A DNA stretch of 64,000 nt, from contig OX419762.1 in assembly GCA_948567375.1 (NCBI GenBank), positions 55,446,841 through 55,510,840 of the forward strand, written 5' to 3'. Positions within the stretch are counted from its first letter, which is position 1; every line of letters starts with the position of its first letter. Below the pieces are notes generated by a model. The model worked only from the letters and a program-made list of their open reading frames with translations. It ran no database searches and was not told where the DNA came from. Both the position numbers and the translations under genes were made by a program. This DNA comes from Lunularia cruciata. Lineage: Eukaryota > Streptophyta > Marchantiopsida > Lunulariales > Lunulariaceae. Positions 1 to 11,899 of the stretch are shown here, piece by piece.

Positions 1-5
1 TCATT

Positions 6-2486
6 GTGAAGAAAAAGAATGGCAAGCTTCGGGTATGTGTGGATTACAAGAAGCTCAATGTTGTTACCAAGAAGGACTACTACCCATTGCCATTCATTGA
101 TGAGATCTTGGAGGAGGTTGCAGGTCATGAGAGGTACAGTTTTGGATATGGTTATAGTGGATATAACCAAATCAAGATTGCACCAGAGCATCAACAACTC
201 ACCACATTCACCACACCTTGGGGAACTTACGCTTTCAAGGTCATGCCTTTTGGGCTTTGCAATGCTCCAGCCACATTCCAACGGTTCATGAACAAGGTAT
301 TTGAACCTTTCATTGGGAAATTTGTGAGAGATTTCATTGATGACTTTTGTGTCTATGGGAGCAAGGAGGAGCACTTTGAGCACCTAATCAAAGTCTTGCA
401 ACGCTTGGATGAGGCAAATGCATCACTCAACCCAAAGAAGTGCATTTTTGGATGTGAAGAAGGTCTACTTTTGGGGCACATCATCTCCAAGGATGGAATA
501 GCAATTGATCATGAGAAGGTGAGGAAAATCTCAGACCTTCCATTCCCTTCAAGCTTGACAAAGTTACGCCAATTCTTGGGAATGGTTGGGTACTATAGGA
601 GGTTCATCTTCTCATTTTCCAACAAGGCTTATGCATTGACCATCTACATGAAGAAGGGTGTAGATTACATGGTGATTTTGGAAGACAAGGAGGCTCTCAA
701 AGCTTTTGAGGAGCTCAAGCAATCCCTTGTTGTAGCTCCAATTCTTGCTAAACCTGATTGGAGTAAGCCTTTCATCCTCTACACTGATGCTTCTAATGTA
801 GCTATAGGATGCACTCTTAGTCAATTAGACCAAGATGTGCATGATCATCCAATAGCTTATGATAGTAGGCAGATGGTTTCAGCAGAGAAGAACTACTCTG
901 TCCTGAAGAGAGAAGGGTTGGCAGTGATCTTTGGTCTCAAGAAGTTTAGACACTACTTGATTGGAGGGAAAGCCACAATTGTCACGGATCACAAGGCTTT
1001 GAAGTACATCTTCAACAAGCCTAATGTTGAAGGGAGACTAGCAAGGTGGATGATACTCTTGTCTGAGTATGACTACACAATTGAGGATAGGCCAGGAAAG
1101 AAACATGCAAATGCTGATTTGTTATCTAGAGCCTATGATCATGATGGAGATGAGCCAGTAGATGATTCCTTCCCGGATGAGGAGCTCATGACAATCTCAG
1201 TCACTCAAGAGATTCCAATGGAGTACAAGGAGATTGTGGATTTTGTGACAAGAGGTAACTATCCAGAAGGGATGCATGCTAGGGAGAGGAAGGCCCTTGC
1301 AGCAAGATCTAGACCTTACACAATGGTGGAGGATATTCTTTTTCACCAAGGAGCAGATGGTCTACTTCGAAGAGTAGTGGGTAAGGAAGAGTCTATCCTA
1401 CTCATAAAGGAGTTGCATGAAGGTTTAGTATGTGGAGGACACTTTGCAGGAAAGGTGACTGCTTTCAAGATTCTAGATGCAGGTTACCATTGGAGAGGGA
1501 TTTTCAAGGATTGTCTTGATTATTGCAAAACTTGTCATGTTTGTCAAGCTTTTGCTAGAAAGTCTACATCCACTCCACCACTTAGATCAATTCCATTGCT
1601 AGGACCTTTTGAGAAGTAGGGAATTGATTTTGTAGGACCTCTCAATAGAACCCCAAGGAACAATCGGTACATTGTGGTAGTTACTGATTACCTTACTAAG
1701 TGGGTTGAGACTAGACCATTGAGGGACAAGAATGAAGATGAAGTGGGTAGATTTCTTTATGAACGCATTATCACTAGGTTTGGATGCCCTTTGGAGTTGG
1801 TTTCTGATAGAGGAGAGTTTACAGGAAGCATTACTACAGCCATGCTACGACATTTCTCTATCACACATAGAGTAACTACATCCTATAAGCCAAATTCCAA
1901 TGGCTTGGCAGAGAGAACCAATCAGACCTTGTGCATGATGTTGGCCAAAGATGCAGAAATGGAGGGGGCTAAACATCATTTGGACAAGAGGATTCATGCA
2001 GTTTTATGGGAGTATAGGACAACCATGAAAACTTCCACCGGATATTCTCCATTTCAATTGGTGTATGGTATTGAGTCTACCTTACCTATTCACTTTGATC
2101 TTCCTACTTTCCAAAGCATTCATAGGAGATTGAAGAAAGCACAAGGAGGTGATGCAGAGAAGTCAAGGAAAGATCAACTCATGGAGTTGGAAGAGGCAAG
2201 AGCAGTTGCTATGGTTCAAGTGGAGCAAGCCCAAAGGAAACAAAAGGAGAGCTATGACAAGAGGCAAGGCATGAAGAAGGTGGAGCCTTTCAAGGAAGGT
2301 GATTGGGTAATGTTGTTTGATTCTATTCGATTCAAGAGAGTGCAAAAGAAGTTTTTGCCTAAGTACTTTGGACCTTTCATAGTGGAGAAGGTGTGGGGCA
2401 ATTACACCTATGATCTCAAGGAGTTGGGAGGAAGACACTTTGATAGGATTAACCATGATAAGTTGAAGATGTATCATAGAAGGTAG
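6..2486 (+). pseudogene. Ty3/gypsy pol fragment of family A (RT-RNase H-integrase), nearly open, one in-frame stop
   Basis: This is the 3' part of a Ty3/gypsy polyprotein, cut by the window start. Reverse transcriptase comes first: a VCVDYKKLN motif near residue 10, MPFGLCNAPATF near 80, and FIDD at residues 110-113 as the Y/FxDD box. RNase H follows, with LYTDAS near 260 and a VTDHKAL motif. Then come an HHCC integrase finger ending CKTCHVC, the integrase core (TDYLTKW, VSDRG, NGLAER) and a GPF-type module ending in HDKLKMYH. There is no chromodomain. The frame continues through a TAG at 1617-1619, where relatives have Trp (FEKWGIDFVGP), consistent with TGG to TAG. The RT motif A Asp (SFxDGYSGY in the family) reads Tyr at residue 48, so the enzyme should be dead. 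The D-to-E spacing in the integrase core is one residue short by my count. The family A 3' LTR follows directly. Confidence 0.93.
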
Positions 2487-2520
2487 AGAGACCTTCACTT
2501 TGAGGACAAAGTGAAAACTT

Positions 2521-2534
2521 AGTCCGGGGGTAAA
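2521..2534 (+). other. polypurine tract of family A element
   Basis: The run AGTCCGGGGGTAAA lies immediately before the TGTAACACCC start of the LTR, 34 bases after the pol stop. A G-rich run abutting the 3' LTR is the normal plus-strand primer position in gypsy elements. Confidence 0.7.
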
Positions 2535-3238
2535 TGTAACACCCATTTGTGCATGTGTGTGGTATTATGATATTTAGCTTGGTATTACAAGTACTTAAGA
2601 GATATTATTTATATAGAGATAAAGGATGGTTCTATATTAGTCATGGTTAGCTAAAGTTAGTCATAGCTAAGATAGAGGGGACCTTACTTTAGAGGAAGTA
2701 GAAAAGATGAGCACCACTATTTTGGATTTTAGTGTGTTGACTTGGTATTATTCCTAGGTGTTTGGCTTTGAGGAAAGAGTTGAGAACTCTTGGACCCGCA
2801 AGCCTTTTTGTTTTGGATTCTTCTTTAGTCCAAGGATAGCCCATGTGAAGGAATCCTTGACTTAGTGGTTGGGTCAAGATAAGACCACATGATTAGGGGA
2901 ATATGCCCATGTGAATGGATATTCCTTTCTACTTTTTGACTTTACTTGACTTTTAGTCTAGTAACTTGAGTTACTACGGTAATTAGTAACTTTGGTACAT
3001 AACTATTTCACAAGCATATAAACAAGGGGTGAGGAGGTACTCATCATCCTTTCATTTGCAACTATCTCTCTCTCATTGAGTTCTCTAGTGAGTAATGTCT
3101 TGAGTCTTGGAGTGTTAGCCTTGGAGGAGTATGATGGAGTTGGGGTTCCTTGCCTTCTTAGTCCATGGTGCGCTACCATAATAGCCATCAGAGGTTCATC
3201 CTGAGTGAGAGACAGGCCGGCTCACAGGCCGGCTCACA
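2535..3238 (+). repeat. 3' LTR of family A Ty3/gypsy element
   Basis: The LTR begins TGTAACACCC and ends in CGGCTCACA. Its limits are fixed by comparison with the inverted copy at 16837-17526, which is 690 bp long and bounded by a short target duplication. The last 12 bases (GGCCGGCTCACA) occur twice in tandem (3215-3226, 3227-3238), so the true end is either 3226 (692 bp) or 3238. The 5' LTR is outside the window, so no target duplication can be checked here. Confidence 0.9.
3013..3023 (+). promoter_or_regulatory. TATA box in family A LTR
   Basis: GCATATAAACA lies about 200 bp before the LTR end and is conserved in the inverted copy (as TTATATAC near 17041-17048). It is the likely core promoter marking the U3/R boundary. 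Confidence 0.6.
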
Positions 3239-3640
3239 GACCATCATCGTCATCATGGTCATGACGATCATTCCTTCTATGGGGGTCTTCACTCCGATGA
3301 TATCCCCTTGATTGCATGTTTTTAGAATATCTCTCAAGGGATTTGGCTATAAGTCCTAAATCAGAATTGCTAATCTGAACCTGACCTAGGTAGTCACCCA
3401 ATTGCACAAAAAAAATCACAAGAATCTGCTTTAGGAGGCACATAGTGGATTGCCACACTATCCCTTCCTCGTAAGTTGAATTTCTTTCATATGCTTGTAT
3501 GGATCATCTCTACTTTCCTCCATGAATATTAGTCATTGAATTTTAATATCTTTGTTTTCTTCCTCTTACACAATTGATTATTGGATAGGATATAGATATA
3601 AGGGAACTTCATATTCCACTAGTGTTGTACTATAGTTTCT
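3239..3640 (-). other. unclassified sequence flanking the family A LTR; short possible gag-like ORF
   Basis: A 74-codon minus-strand ORF (3234-3458) ends in an Arg/His/Asp-rich tail and is cut by the LTR end. It could be a fragment of an older element into which family A inserted. I do not recognise a family, and the tail is partly low-complexity (CATCATCGTCATCATGG on the plus strand). The rest of the interval shows no coding signal. Confidence 0.2.
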
Positions 3641-4151
3641 TTTCTCTAGGAACACATTGGGTGCCTAGCTTTGGACTCTTTAGTTAGGGGGTCATATCAA
3701 AACCTATTATGGGTGGTTGTGCACACTTGCAATCCCAAATGTCAAGAAATTCTACACGGCTTGACTTAAGATTTTACTTGTTGTAACTGAGTGGAATTTA
3801 CAATATCTTGGGATTGATATACTACTCCACAATGTCATCTATGTACCAAAAAGGGTCAATAAAGGGGATCAACATAGCATATGGAAGCCCAAATATCAGA
3901 AACGTTGATGTGGTCACCCACCTTGTGTAAACATCCCAAATATTTTAATTATAGTCTTTGTGTATCTTTCCATATTGACTTTTATCTCTTTGCAAGGTAA
4001 AGAGTGTATAACACACTATGCATGATATATTTTGTGTTTCTCTAAATGGATCTGGATGTGGCAATGCAACCATAGCCAGGATATAAATAATGTAATAACT
4101 TGGGATGTTCCATGTGTTATATGTCCCCATACTTGCAAAACCACAACCCAC
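3640..4151 (+). repeat. family C repeat, copy 1
   Basis: This stretch matches the reverse complement of 8823-9190 and the plus strand of 63830-64000. Shared blocks include GTTGATGTGGTCACCCACCT, ATTATAGTC, a CTTGCAAGGTAAAGAGT block and AAAACCACAACCCAC at the right edge. It encodes nothing I recognise. An LTR or untranslated part of an old retroelement is possible, but its terminal structure is not visible. Confidence 0.65.
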
Positions 4152-6780
4152 TCACATCACACCTCACATAAATAAATGCTAAGTCTCAAAATCTTAAAAA
4201 TTATAAATCTTTATCACTACTTTCTTCCATCTCCATAATTTTAATACTAGTTTCCACTAGAACAAGTCAAATGAAAACCAAAATATAAAAAAAGAAAAGC
4301 TGACAACCTTATCCAAAACCTTAAAACATAGTGTATAAAATCTAATTATGCCCACATCTTTTCACAAAATTCTCACAACCTTACATTTAGATACATTTGA
4401 ACCAAAATTGTAAAACAAAGAAAATAACTTATTTACATACGTAGATGTTTACTAAATTGACATGGACATGGTACTCAAGGAACTCTAAACACTAAACATG
4501 GTACTCAAGGACCTAACTAAGCCAAGATTAATCGAGGAGTCTAGATTGACATAATGTTAGAATCTTGCTTTTGGATAGTGAAGTACTTAACCATAAACCA
4601 CTAACTAAGGACGAATGAACCTTTACAGTAAACAGAATGAACTTTGAACACTGCATATCAAATGGAATTTGGGAATCAATACTTGTTACCAATGAATAGC
4701 ATTCGGGGATCTTGGGGTCTGCCAAAACCGCCGGATCCCTTGGAATACATAAAATTAAAAACCCTAATTTAATTTCTCGAAGGCCGCACACGTGGCTTTG
4801 GCTGTTGCACATACCGCCCAAAACTATACTAATTAGAAAGCTAAAATTATATACTCTTTTTTGGGCTTTACTGTTTCCTAAATGCAGCTAGGTATTTTGC
4901 AACCCTGTCATCTGTCCGGTAGTCTATCATGCGTTCTTGCATGTTCCGCTCTGGAAACTGCCTATTTCTCATTGTACTCGCACCGAGTCGATAAGATGTG
5001 CAATAAGTTTGAAACAATGTGGAGTTGCATTATGTAAGTGAAGAATAATTAGATAAAACCAAATGCAATTATTTTTCACTTACATAATGTATAATACATA
5101 ATTATGTTATTTACATTAATCATGTAATACAAAATAAAACCAAATATGTCGCAGTTCCCAATGTATCCAATTGACTGCCTCAGTTTCCATGGACTATATA
5201 AAATATTGACTGTGGTCCACGGACTATATAAATTAAAAATCATGAGATTGAATTTTTATTTCTATTAATATCAGCCAATAAAAATACTATAATCATAATA
5301 AAATCATAATTTAATAATTAATCATAATTGTTTCTATTAAATGCAGCCAATAAACATAATTATGTTATTTTCATTAATCATAAAGTACATAATAAAACCA
5401 AATATGTCACAGTTCCAAATGTATCCAATTGACTGCCTCAGAATCCATGGACTATATAAATTTGACTGTGGTCCACGGACTATATAAATTAAAGTGCATG
5501 AGATTAAATCCTTTTTTTCTAATAACATCAACCAACAGACTGAGAAATTGTCATGTATACATGTATTGTCATGATGACGCCATGGTATTATAAAAGAAAC
5601 CATGAGTTTAGTGTTTGAATTATGAATTTATTTCTAAAACTTAATCAAATTTCATGTAAAATTCTCAAAATTTTAAATATCCACTCTTATACTAGAGTGA
5701 CGAACTTGCTCCTTCCACTATTACAACAGCTAATGATTTTTTTTCTTTCTTGAAGCAATCTATGCACACCGGAATGATTTAAACAACAAAAGTATAAACC
5801 ACACACTTCTATAAATGATATTTAGAGTTTCAGGATGATTTCCTGATTTTAATTTTACATATTAAAATTAGGAAATCACATAAATTACAGTATTTTATAA
5901 TTAATTTGAGATAAAATTTTATTTATACTGTTTTTTTAAAGCTTGATACTAAGTTTTTAACTGATTAATTCATAAAGATATAAAATGAATTGAGATAAAA
6001 ATGGAACATTATACCATATACTACGTTGAACGAGCTTCATCATAGATTAAGAAATATGAATTAAAAATTGATTTGAAAGCTTTTTTTAGGAATACATTTA
6101 AATAGGACATCTGATTAAAAATTCTTTAGCTTTCTACCCAAGTATCTTGTATTTCATTCAACAAGTATACATCACGCATTGCATTATATTATCTTCATGA
6201 AAAACAAAAAAATTGCCCGTACACATTGAACAAGTTTGAGGATTATCTTCAGATTGGCACTAAAAGCCCAAAATATTTGGCAATCAAAATAATTTTCAAC
6301 TTGTAACAAAAAATCACTTAAAAGTTGATATTCAATCTGAGATATCCTGAACTAAAGTAATTGTATTGCATGTGTTCTCTAAAAGTCTCAATTCTTAAAC
6401 AGAACATGGACACTCTGAAATAACTATTACAAATATCTACAATCGACGATATATCAAGGAAATATAAGGTTTCTTTACTTCACATTCTATTCTATCTTGA
6501 AACAAATGATTTTTCTACTAACTAATTAGCAATCAATGCTGACAACGTTCAACATCAAGAATCAATTACAAGCAATCTTGAAAATCAACAACAATGTCAA
6601 ATGAACTAATAATGTTGTGGATTTCATAGAAGATAGGACTTGAGCTATAGAGTTTGGTTAAAACAGGGAAAAAGTTAGGAATGTTTTAAGTAGTTAAGAT
6701 GAACAAATTCCTACTTTTAAGATCTTTCAGGTAGATGATGCACATTCCTATCTGTGAGTCCAGCAATTATAGACATGATG
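4152..6780. other. AT-rich sequence without recognisable genes
   Basis: No ORF over about 100 codons and no resemblance to the retroelement proteins of the window. It holds a 258 bp period duplication (listed separately) and many poly-A/T tracts. It lies between the inverted family C copies. Confidence 0.5.
5097..5530. repeat. two-copy tandem duplication, period about 258 bp, with repeated TATA-like boxes
   Basis: Copy 1 starts at 5097 (CATAATTATGTTATTTACATT) and copy 2 at about 5354. Both contain a block reading AAAACCAAATATGTC, then CAATTGACTGCCTCAG, then GGACTATATAAA twice, once after CCAT and once after GTCCAC. Divergence is low to moderate, with small indels. Each copy therefore carries two GGACTATATAAA elements about 30 bp apart. 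Confidence 0.8.
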
Positions 6781-8720
6781 TAGTTACCGAAACATGCCAA
6801 ATCTCACAAGCACGGTAGCTAGCTAGCTGGTAAGAGAATGGTGGTGCTGCTTCCCCGATTTATATATGCATAGTCCCAGTTAGCAGCCAGTATTGCCTTA
6901 TCATAGTTTGAGTGAAGATTGTAGACGCAGGACTTGCAGACGTGGGAGAATTGCCAACTTGGGGAAGATGAATCAGTCGACCGTTGGCTTCTGTGCGGGG
7001 CCTATGCCAAAAGTGGATAAGTTGGGGACGGAGAACCCGTTTGCACATGCTAAAGGACTGGGCGATGAATATGCCCTCAACTCAGCCTTGGTGTAAACCC
7101 AGTCTATCCCCCCCGAAGTAGGCAAGAAGTAAGGCGACTCGTCCAATTGGGTTATGGAGCAAGCTGTCCCTTTGGGACCCATGTCTAAATTGGATCCTTT
7201 GGGGCTAACGGATAAATCGGGAGCCTCGATGGTACTGGTATGTTGTGTGTGCATCGGAGGAATGGTATTGCCCAGAGCAATGGCATCCCGCACTCTCATG
7301 GCGGATACTCCATCTGCACCAACTTCTTCCCCAGCTTACCTAGATCGAGTCCACCCCCTGCTTCCCCTTTCCCATCTTCCAGTTCCCATCCTTCTATCCC
7401 CACAGTGCCTCCTCTACCCGATATCTTTCGGCTTCCCAGTGCACCTCCTTCCCATCCACCTTCTTTCCCTTCCGTCCCATTCCCCTCCAGATTTCCACCT
7501 CGTCCACATACAAATCTCCTCCTCCTCACGAAACCCCAAACTCCCCTCCTCCTCCACACAATGCGTCTCCTCCTCACCATTCTGCCACGGCTCCCAGTCC
7601 TCATAAGGGATGATCATCCGTAATGGCCTGTCAAGCTGAGACTTCAGAAACTCTGCTGATAATATTGCAAGTGTTTAGAAACTACACACCGGGGATGACC
7701 ATCAGCCGTCTCATATCTGTAGATAGTCTGATGCGGAGGCCTTATCATCCGCACATTGGTTGACTTTCTTAGAAGAACTTCCTGGCTCTCGCGGTTGACT
7801 GGTGTAAAGTTTACCAGTCCGAATCTAAATTTGCGTTTAAGTGCTGTGATGGTGACTACAAGAGCTTCGATCTGTCTGCAGATTTGCCTTTCCATGAGTT
7901 CCGGCTCCCCGACAAAAACTGGCATCACCCGCGTGGATGACCGAAGGTAGCAATGTCCTCAGTGGTCAACAGTACACTGAAATTCGAAATGATATAAGCG
8001 TTAAGCTCATGACTCTTCGATGAGCCAAGATAAGTAGCTGCAATAAGCTATTCGTAGATCCTGTGATCATAGGTCGCATGTGTAACCATGTGTTTAAATC
8101 AGTTTGCTCAAACGGATGCCTGAATGCTGCTCCCTCAGTACACCTCGAGGAGCACTTCGGTTCTGTCACTAAGGGTGGGATACGGCTCATGAGGTGTCTT
8201 TCAGAATTGGAATGAAGTTTACTCTGCCCGAATTATCATTCCTATTCTTTTGAGAATCCGGATATGTTCACGAATAAAGTAAGCGAACACTTGCATGAGA
8301 GTCTTCAAGAGAGATTACATTTCACAATTCCAGTTCTCACGAAGTCTTGACAGAAAACCTGTCTAGACCATGCGGCCACGGACTCCGTATTTTGGCAGTC
8401 CTGAGCAAATGTCGTTCTGTTCAGACTAGTCTGAACATTAGTGATTGGACTACTCCACTGGATACAACGTTTGTTCAATCGTAAGTTCTTTATGGGATGT
8501 TAAAAATGATCAGCGAAACTGAAATAACTTAATTACAAAGCTACTTAAATAAACTTAATCACAAATATCTCAACGTGGTCGTCCAAAGGCATACCGCTGT
8601 TAGAAAAGTAAGAGCGACCGCTCCTTCTCCTTCTCCTTCTCAGGGCGACGACAAGCTGAGTGCGGGCGGACAGTCATCATACACTGTTTCTCATTTGACT
8701 CGCAGCTAATAATTAGGATT
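6780..8720. other. CpG-rich island of low-copy-looking sequence, function unknown
   Basis: Unlike the rest of the window, this interval keeps many CpG dinucleotides (for example CTCGCGG near 7790, CATCCGCAC near 7750, GGGCGACGACAAG near 8643 and GTGCGGGCGG near 8660). It resembles none of the repeat families. It has a TTTATATATGCATAG TATA-like element at 6859 and a pyrimidine/Pro-codon-rich stretch at 7310-7600. Longest ORFs: 150 codons (7154-7606, plus, low-complexity) and 94 codons (7644-7928, minus). I cannot assign a protein family to either. A promoter or first-exon region of a host gene is possible but unproven. Confidence 0.4.
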
Positions 8721-8822
8721 TGCACACGTTTCGAGCAATTCGAGTTGCATTATGTATCAATGCAGAAATATCTGTGCTTGGATTCAGACTTGCTTGTTTA
8801 TTATGGCTTCATTGGACCAAAT

Positions 8823-9600
8823 AGGTGAGTTGTGGTTTTGGCGAGTACCACGAGATACAAGATGGAGTATATTATGTTATTAATATTAGTTTTGTGCTAG
8901 TTATTGTTTCATTGTTCCATTTGAGACCATTTAGAATAACACAAGATATACCACGCCTAGTGTGTTATAAACCCTTTACCTTGCAAGGGGTAAAAGGCCG
9001 TCCGTGAAAGATAGAAAAGGACTATAATTAGACCGTTTAGGACACACACATGAAGCAGGTGACCATATTAACATGGTTGACAATTTATGTTTAAAAATGC
9101 TTTGTTTATTCCTTTATTGACAATTTTTGGTATATAGATGAAGTTGTGGAGATAGTATATCAATCACAAGATACTATAAAAGATACCAAGATTCTACTTG
9201 ATTACAACAAGTAGTATCTTGGGTCAAGCTAGAGAGTGTAGTAGAGTGGTACAAGCCATACACCCTTTGACTATAGTTAGTCTCACTAACAAGACTATTT
9301 CCTCCTTGTGAAAGAAGAAGAAAAGAAAGGAAGAAAGGAAGTACTATAATAGGTCTTGGAGTATCAACTTGACTTTCTATTATACCTTGATAGATTACTT
9401 TTTTGCCCATGGATTAAACACAACCCCACCTTCTCAGGGGGATTAATAAGAATAATTTATGAGCACTCTAGATATTGCTTCTAATAAATAATCCCTCTAG
9501 TGAATTTATGGAGTTGTTTTAGGTATCTATAACAATAGCAAGTTACTAAATTCCTACATTTGGTGGTCAAGTCTAATCAATTTCTCATGATGGAGAAGGA
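8823..9600 (-). repeat. family C repeat, copy 2 (inverted relative to copy 1)
   Basis: Its reverse complement aligns with 3770-4151 and, over a longer stretch, with 63500-64000, including the blocks ATGTAGGAATTT, TAGATACCTA, GTGCTCATAAATTATT, TAGTCTTGTTAGTGA and the ATTATAGTCC / CTTGCAAGG core. The shared length with copy 3 shows that the repeat is at least 700 bp long. No terminal repeats are identified. Confidence 0.65.
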
Positions 9601-9816
9601 CACAAGAGGCATAAGATTGATTGGTATGGTGGAGATCTTTTTGTGCCTTGCTAGTTGTCCATTATCTTTTAGCATTATTCTCACTTTTAGGAGCATCTTT
9701 CTCCATATTAATTTGGAGTTGTTATATCCATAAGAAGATACAAGACTATATCTCTGGGCATTAGAGCAATCATCAATATCCACTCAAATTTTATTATCCT
9801 CCAAGTGGATGGTGAG

Positions 9817-9818
<2 letters not shown>

Positions 9819-9881
<63 letters not shown>
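9819..9881. repeat. (AT)n microsatellite, about 31 units
   Basis: An uninterrupted run of AT dinucleotides of about 62 bases. Confidence 0.98.
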
Positions 9882-9885
<4 letters not shown>

Positions 9886-9889
9886 TTTT

Positions 9890-11899
9890 AAATATTTTCT
9901 TACATCTAGGATCTATCTCTATTAGACTATTGGATCACTAGGAAGTTTTATTCCTTTTTGGGGTCCTTCTATAATGTTTCAACTTTACTACTAGTATTAT
10001 TGTTAACATGAGTGTGTCATTCTTCTTCAATCAATTGCTTGTACATAATAGGAAAATCCCCAAGAGATGTGTTTTTATTATAGCTCAATTGTGAATCTTT
10101 TTGTTTACTACTTTGGGCTTGCTTGGTTTTGTTTCTCCCTCCTTGACTAAAATACACACCTAGTGTGTCTTGTAAACCAAATTAGAGAGGCCATTGATTA
10201 CTTGACTATTGAGCTTTATCTTGTAGGCTTGAGAATCAACCTAAAAAGTCTAGTGCATAGTACTGTTTAAGCACTCACTCTTACCTTGAGCTACTAGAGA
10301 GGTGTATTAAATTATAGATGGCTTATGTATTCTTGGAATGCCACTAAGATCAATGGATTTTTTTCACTTGCTTTATAAACACCACCCTAATAGAGGATAT
10401 ATTTTTTAAGGTTTGTAGTCTTCTTTGATGGATCAACTTTTTAAGTAGGCTCTATGGTCTCTTCTAGTTGATTTCTCTACTCCTACTATTGGAGCATGTC
10501 TTCACTCTAGCTTTGGCAAGGATGTATACTCTTGGATCTTAGTTCAGCCTTGCATTGCTTACTAAGACCAACTAATTTCTCTACAAAGGTGAGGTTTTGC
10601 CTAGGATTACTCCACCCATCTACATCTTCATTACTCACTTGTAAATTTGGTACAATCTTAGATAAAGTAAAGGTTCCTAAGACTTGTTTCCCTTTTTAGA
10701 GAATACTGTAGAGGATAACTATTATGATTCTATTGAAGATATAATGTTTGTTATAGCAAGGAAGACTAGATACTTCAATGGGAGGAGACTTCCATCTATA
10801 TTATAGAGAATGTGAGTTAGTATAGACTTGTATATAGTTTAAGACAATAAGGTGATAATAGTGGATGTTGTGGGTATAGATTTCATAAGCAATGTGGTTT
10901 TGGAAGAGTAATTGTCCATCTTCTTATACGGGTGGCAAGCAAAGCTAAAAGTTTTCCATTTCAAAAGGATTCTAAATTTCACAAGGATTTAGAATTTAGA
11001 ATTTAAAATTTAAAATCTTCTTTCAAAACTTTAAATTTTAAATTTAGGAATTTAGAATTTAGAAATAATTTTAATATTCTCTCTAAATTTTCCATAATGG
11101 TAGCAATTTTCCCAATATCAATGGACTCCAAGGTACAAATAGAGTTCAAGACCACTTTACAACAAGCTATTTTCTTTCATCTTGTGCAAAGTCATTGTAG
11201 AATACATGGCAAAGAGTACAACACCTTTTGATTTAAAGATGACCCTTCTATTTTATGAGAACCAAATCTATGCACCAACTACACGAGATCTACAACTTGG
11301 GCAACTTTGAGAGGCACACAACTTACCAATCATTGGTCACATGGATGTAGAAAAGGCCTTGGGTACCCTACAACAACAATTGTAGGGCCAAATATGACAT
11401 GAGAGGTTGGAGATTTTGTTTGATCTTTTGAGAGTTGCAAATTCAACAAGACCAATAACTAGAAACCAATTAGGCTATTCCAACCACTTCCAATTCCATC
11501 TACTCAATGGAAAAAATGTAAGTAAAGACCTTTGTGACAACCTAATGTTGATGTACTAATAGTATGATTGGTAAGAACAGGTTGTTCTTATGAGGATTCA
11601 GTTTGAAAATGAGTAGAAATGAAAAGAAAGTGTAACCTTATCACAAATAATCTATTACTACATATTTAACCTCTTGGGTAGGAACCATTCCTAGAAGAGG
11701 TTAGTCCTACCCATAGTTCCACTCATAGTGGTAGTGCCATACATAGTGGCGCACTGTAGAAAATTAAAATAATCAAATCAATTCCACTAAAGATATACTA
11801 CTAATAGTGCTCCTAAAGGTAATGGTCTAGTCTATTTTGATGGTCAGTGGTCCCAAAGATCTCTCCCTCATAATTACCTATGTTGTGCATACTACAATG
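9890..11899. other. non-coding AT-rich sequence, nothing recognised
   Basis: No ORF or motif I can assign. Around 10975-11075 a patch of repeated AATTTAGAATTT / AAATTTTAAATT forms short inverted repeats. A ~35-base block near 10840 (AATAAGGTGATAATAGTGGA) recurs near 22670, suggesting a shared unnamed repeat. Confidence 0.4.

Noticed and set aside
7154..7606. 150-codon Pro/Ser-rich ORF as a host gene
   Set aside because: Low-complexity pyrimidine-rich DNA open in several frames at once; no domain or splice pattern is visible.
9819..9881. AT run as a replication origin or matrix attachment site
   Set aside because: A plain microsatellite; nothing around it supports a function.
10840..10880. 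Shared block with 22670 as part of a named element
   Set aside because: Too short (about 35 bases) to define a family from this window.
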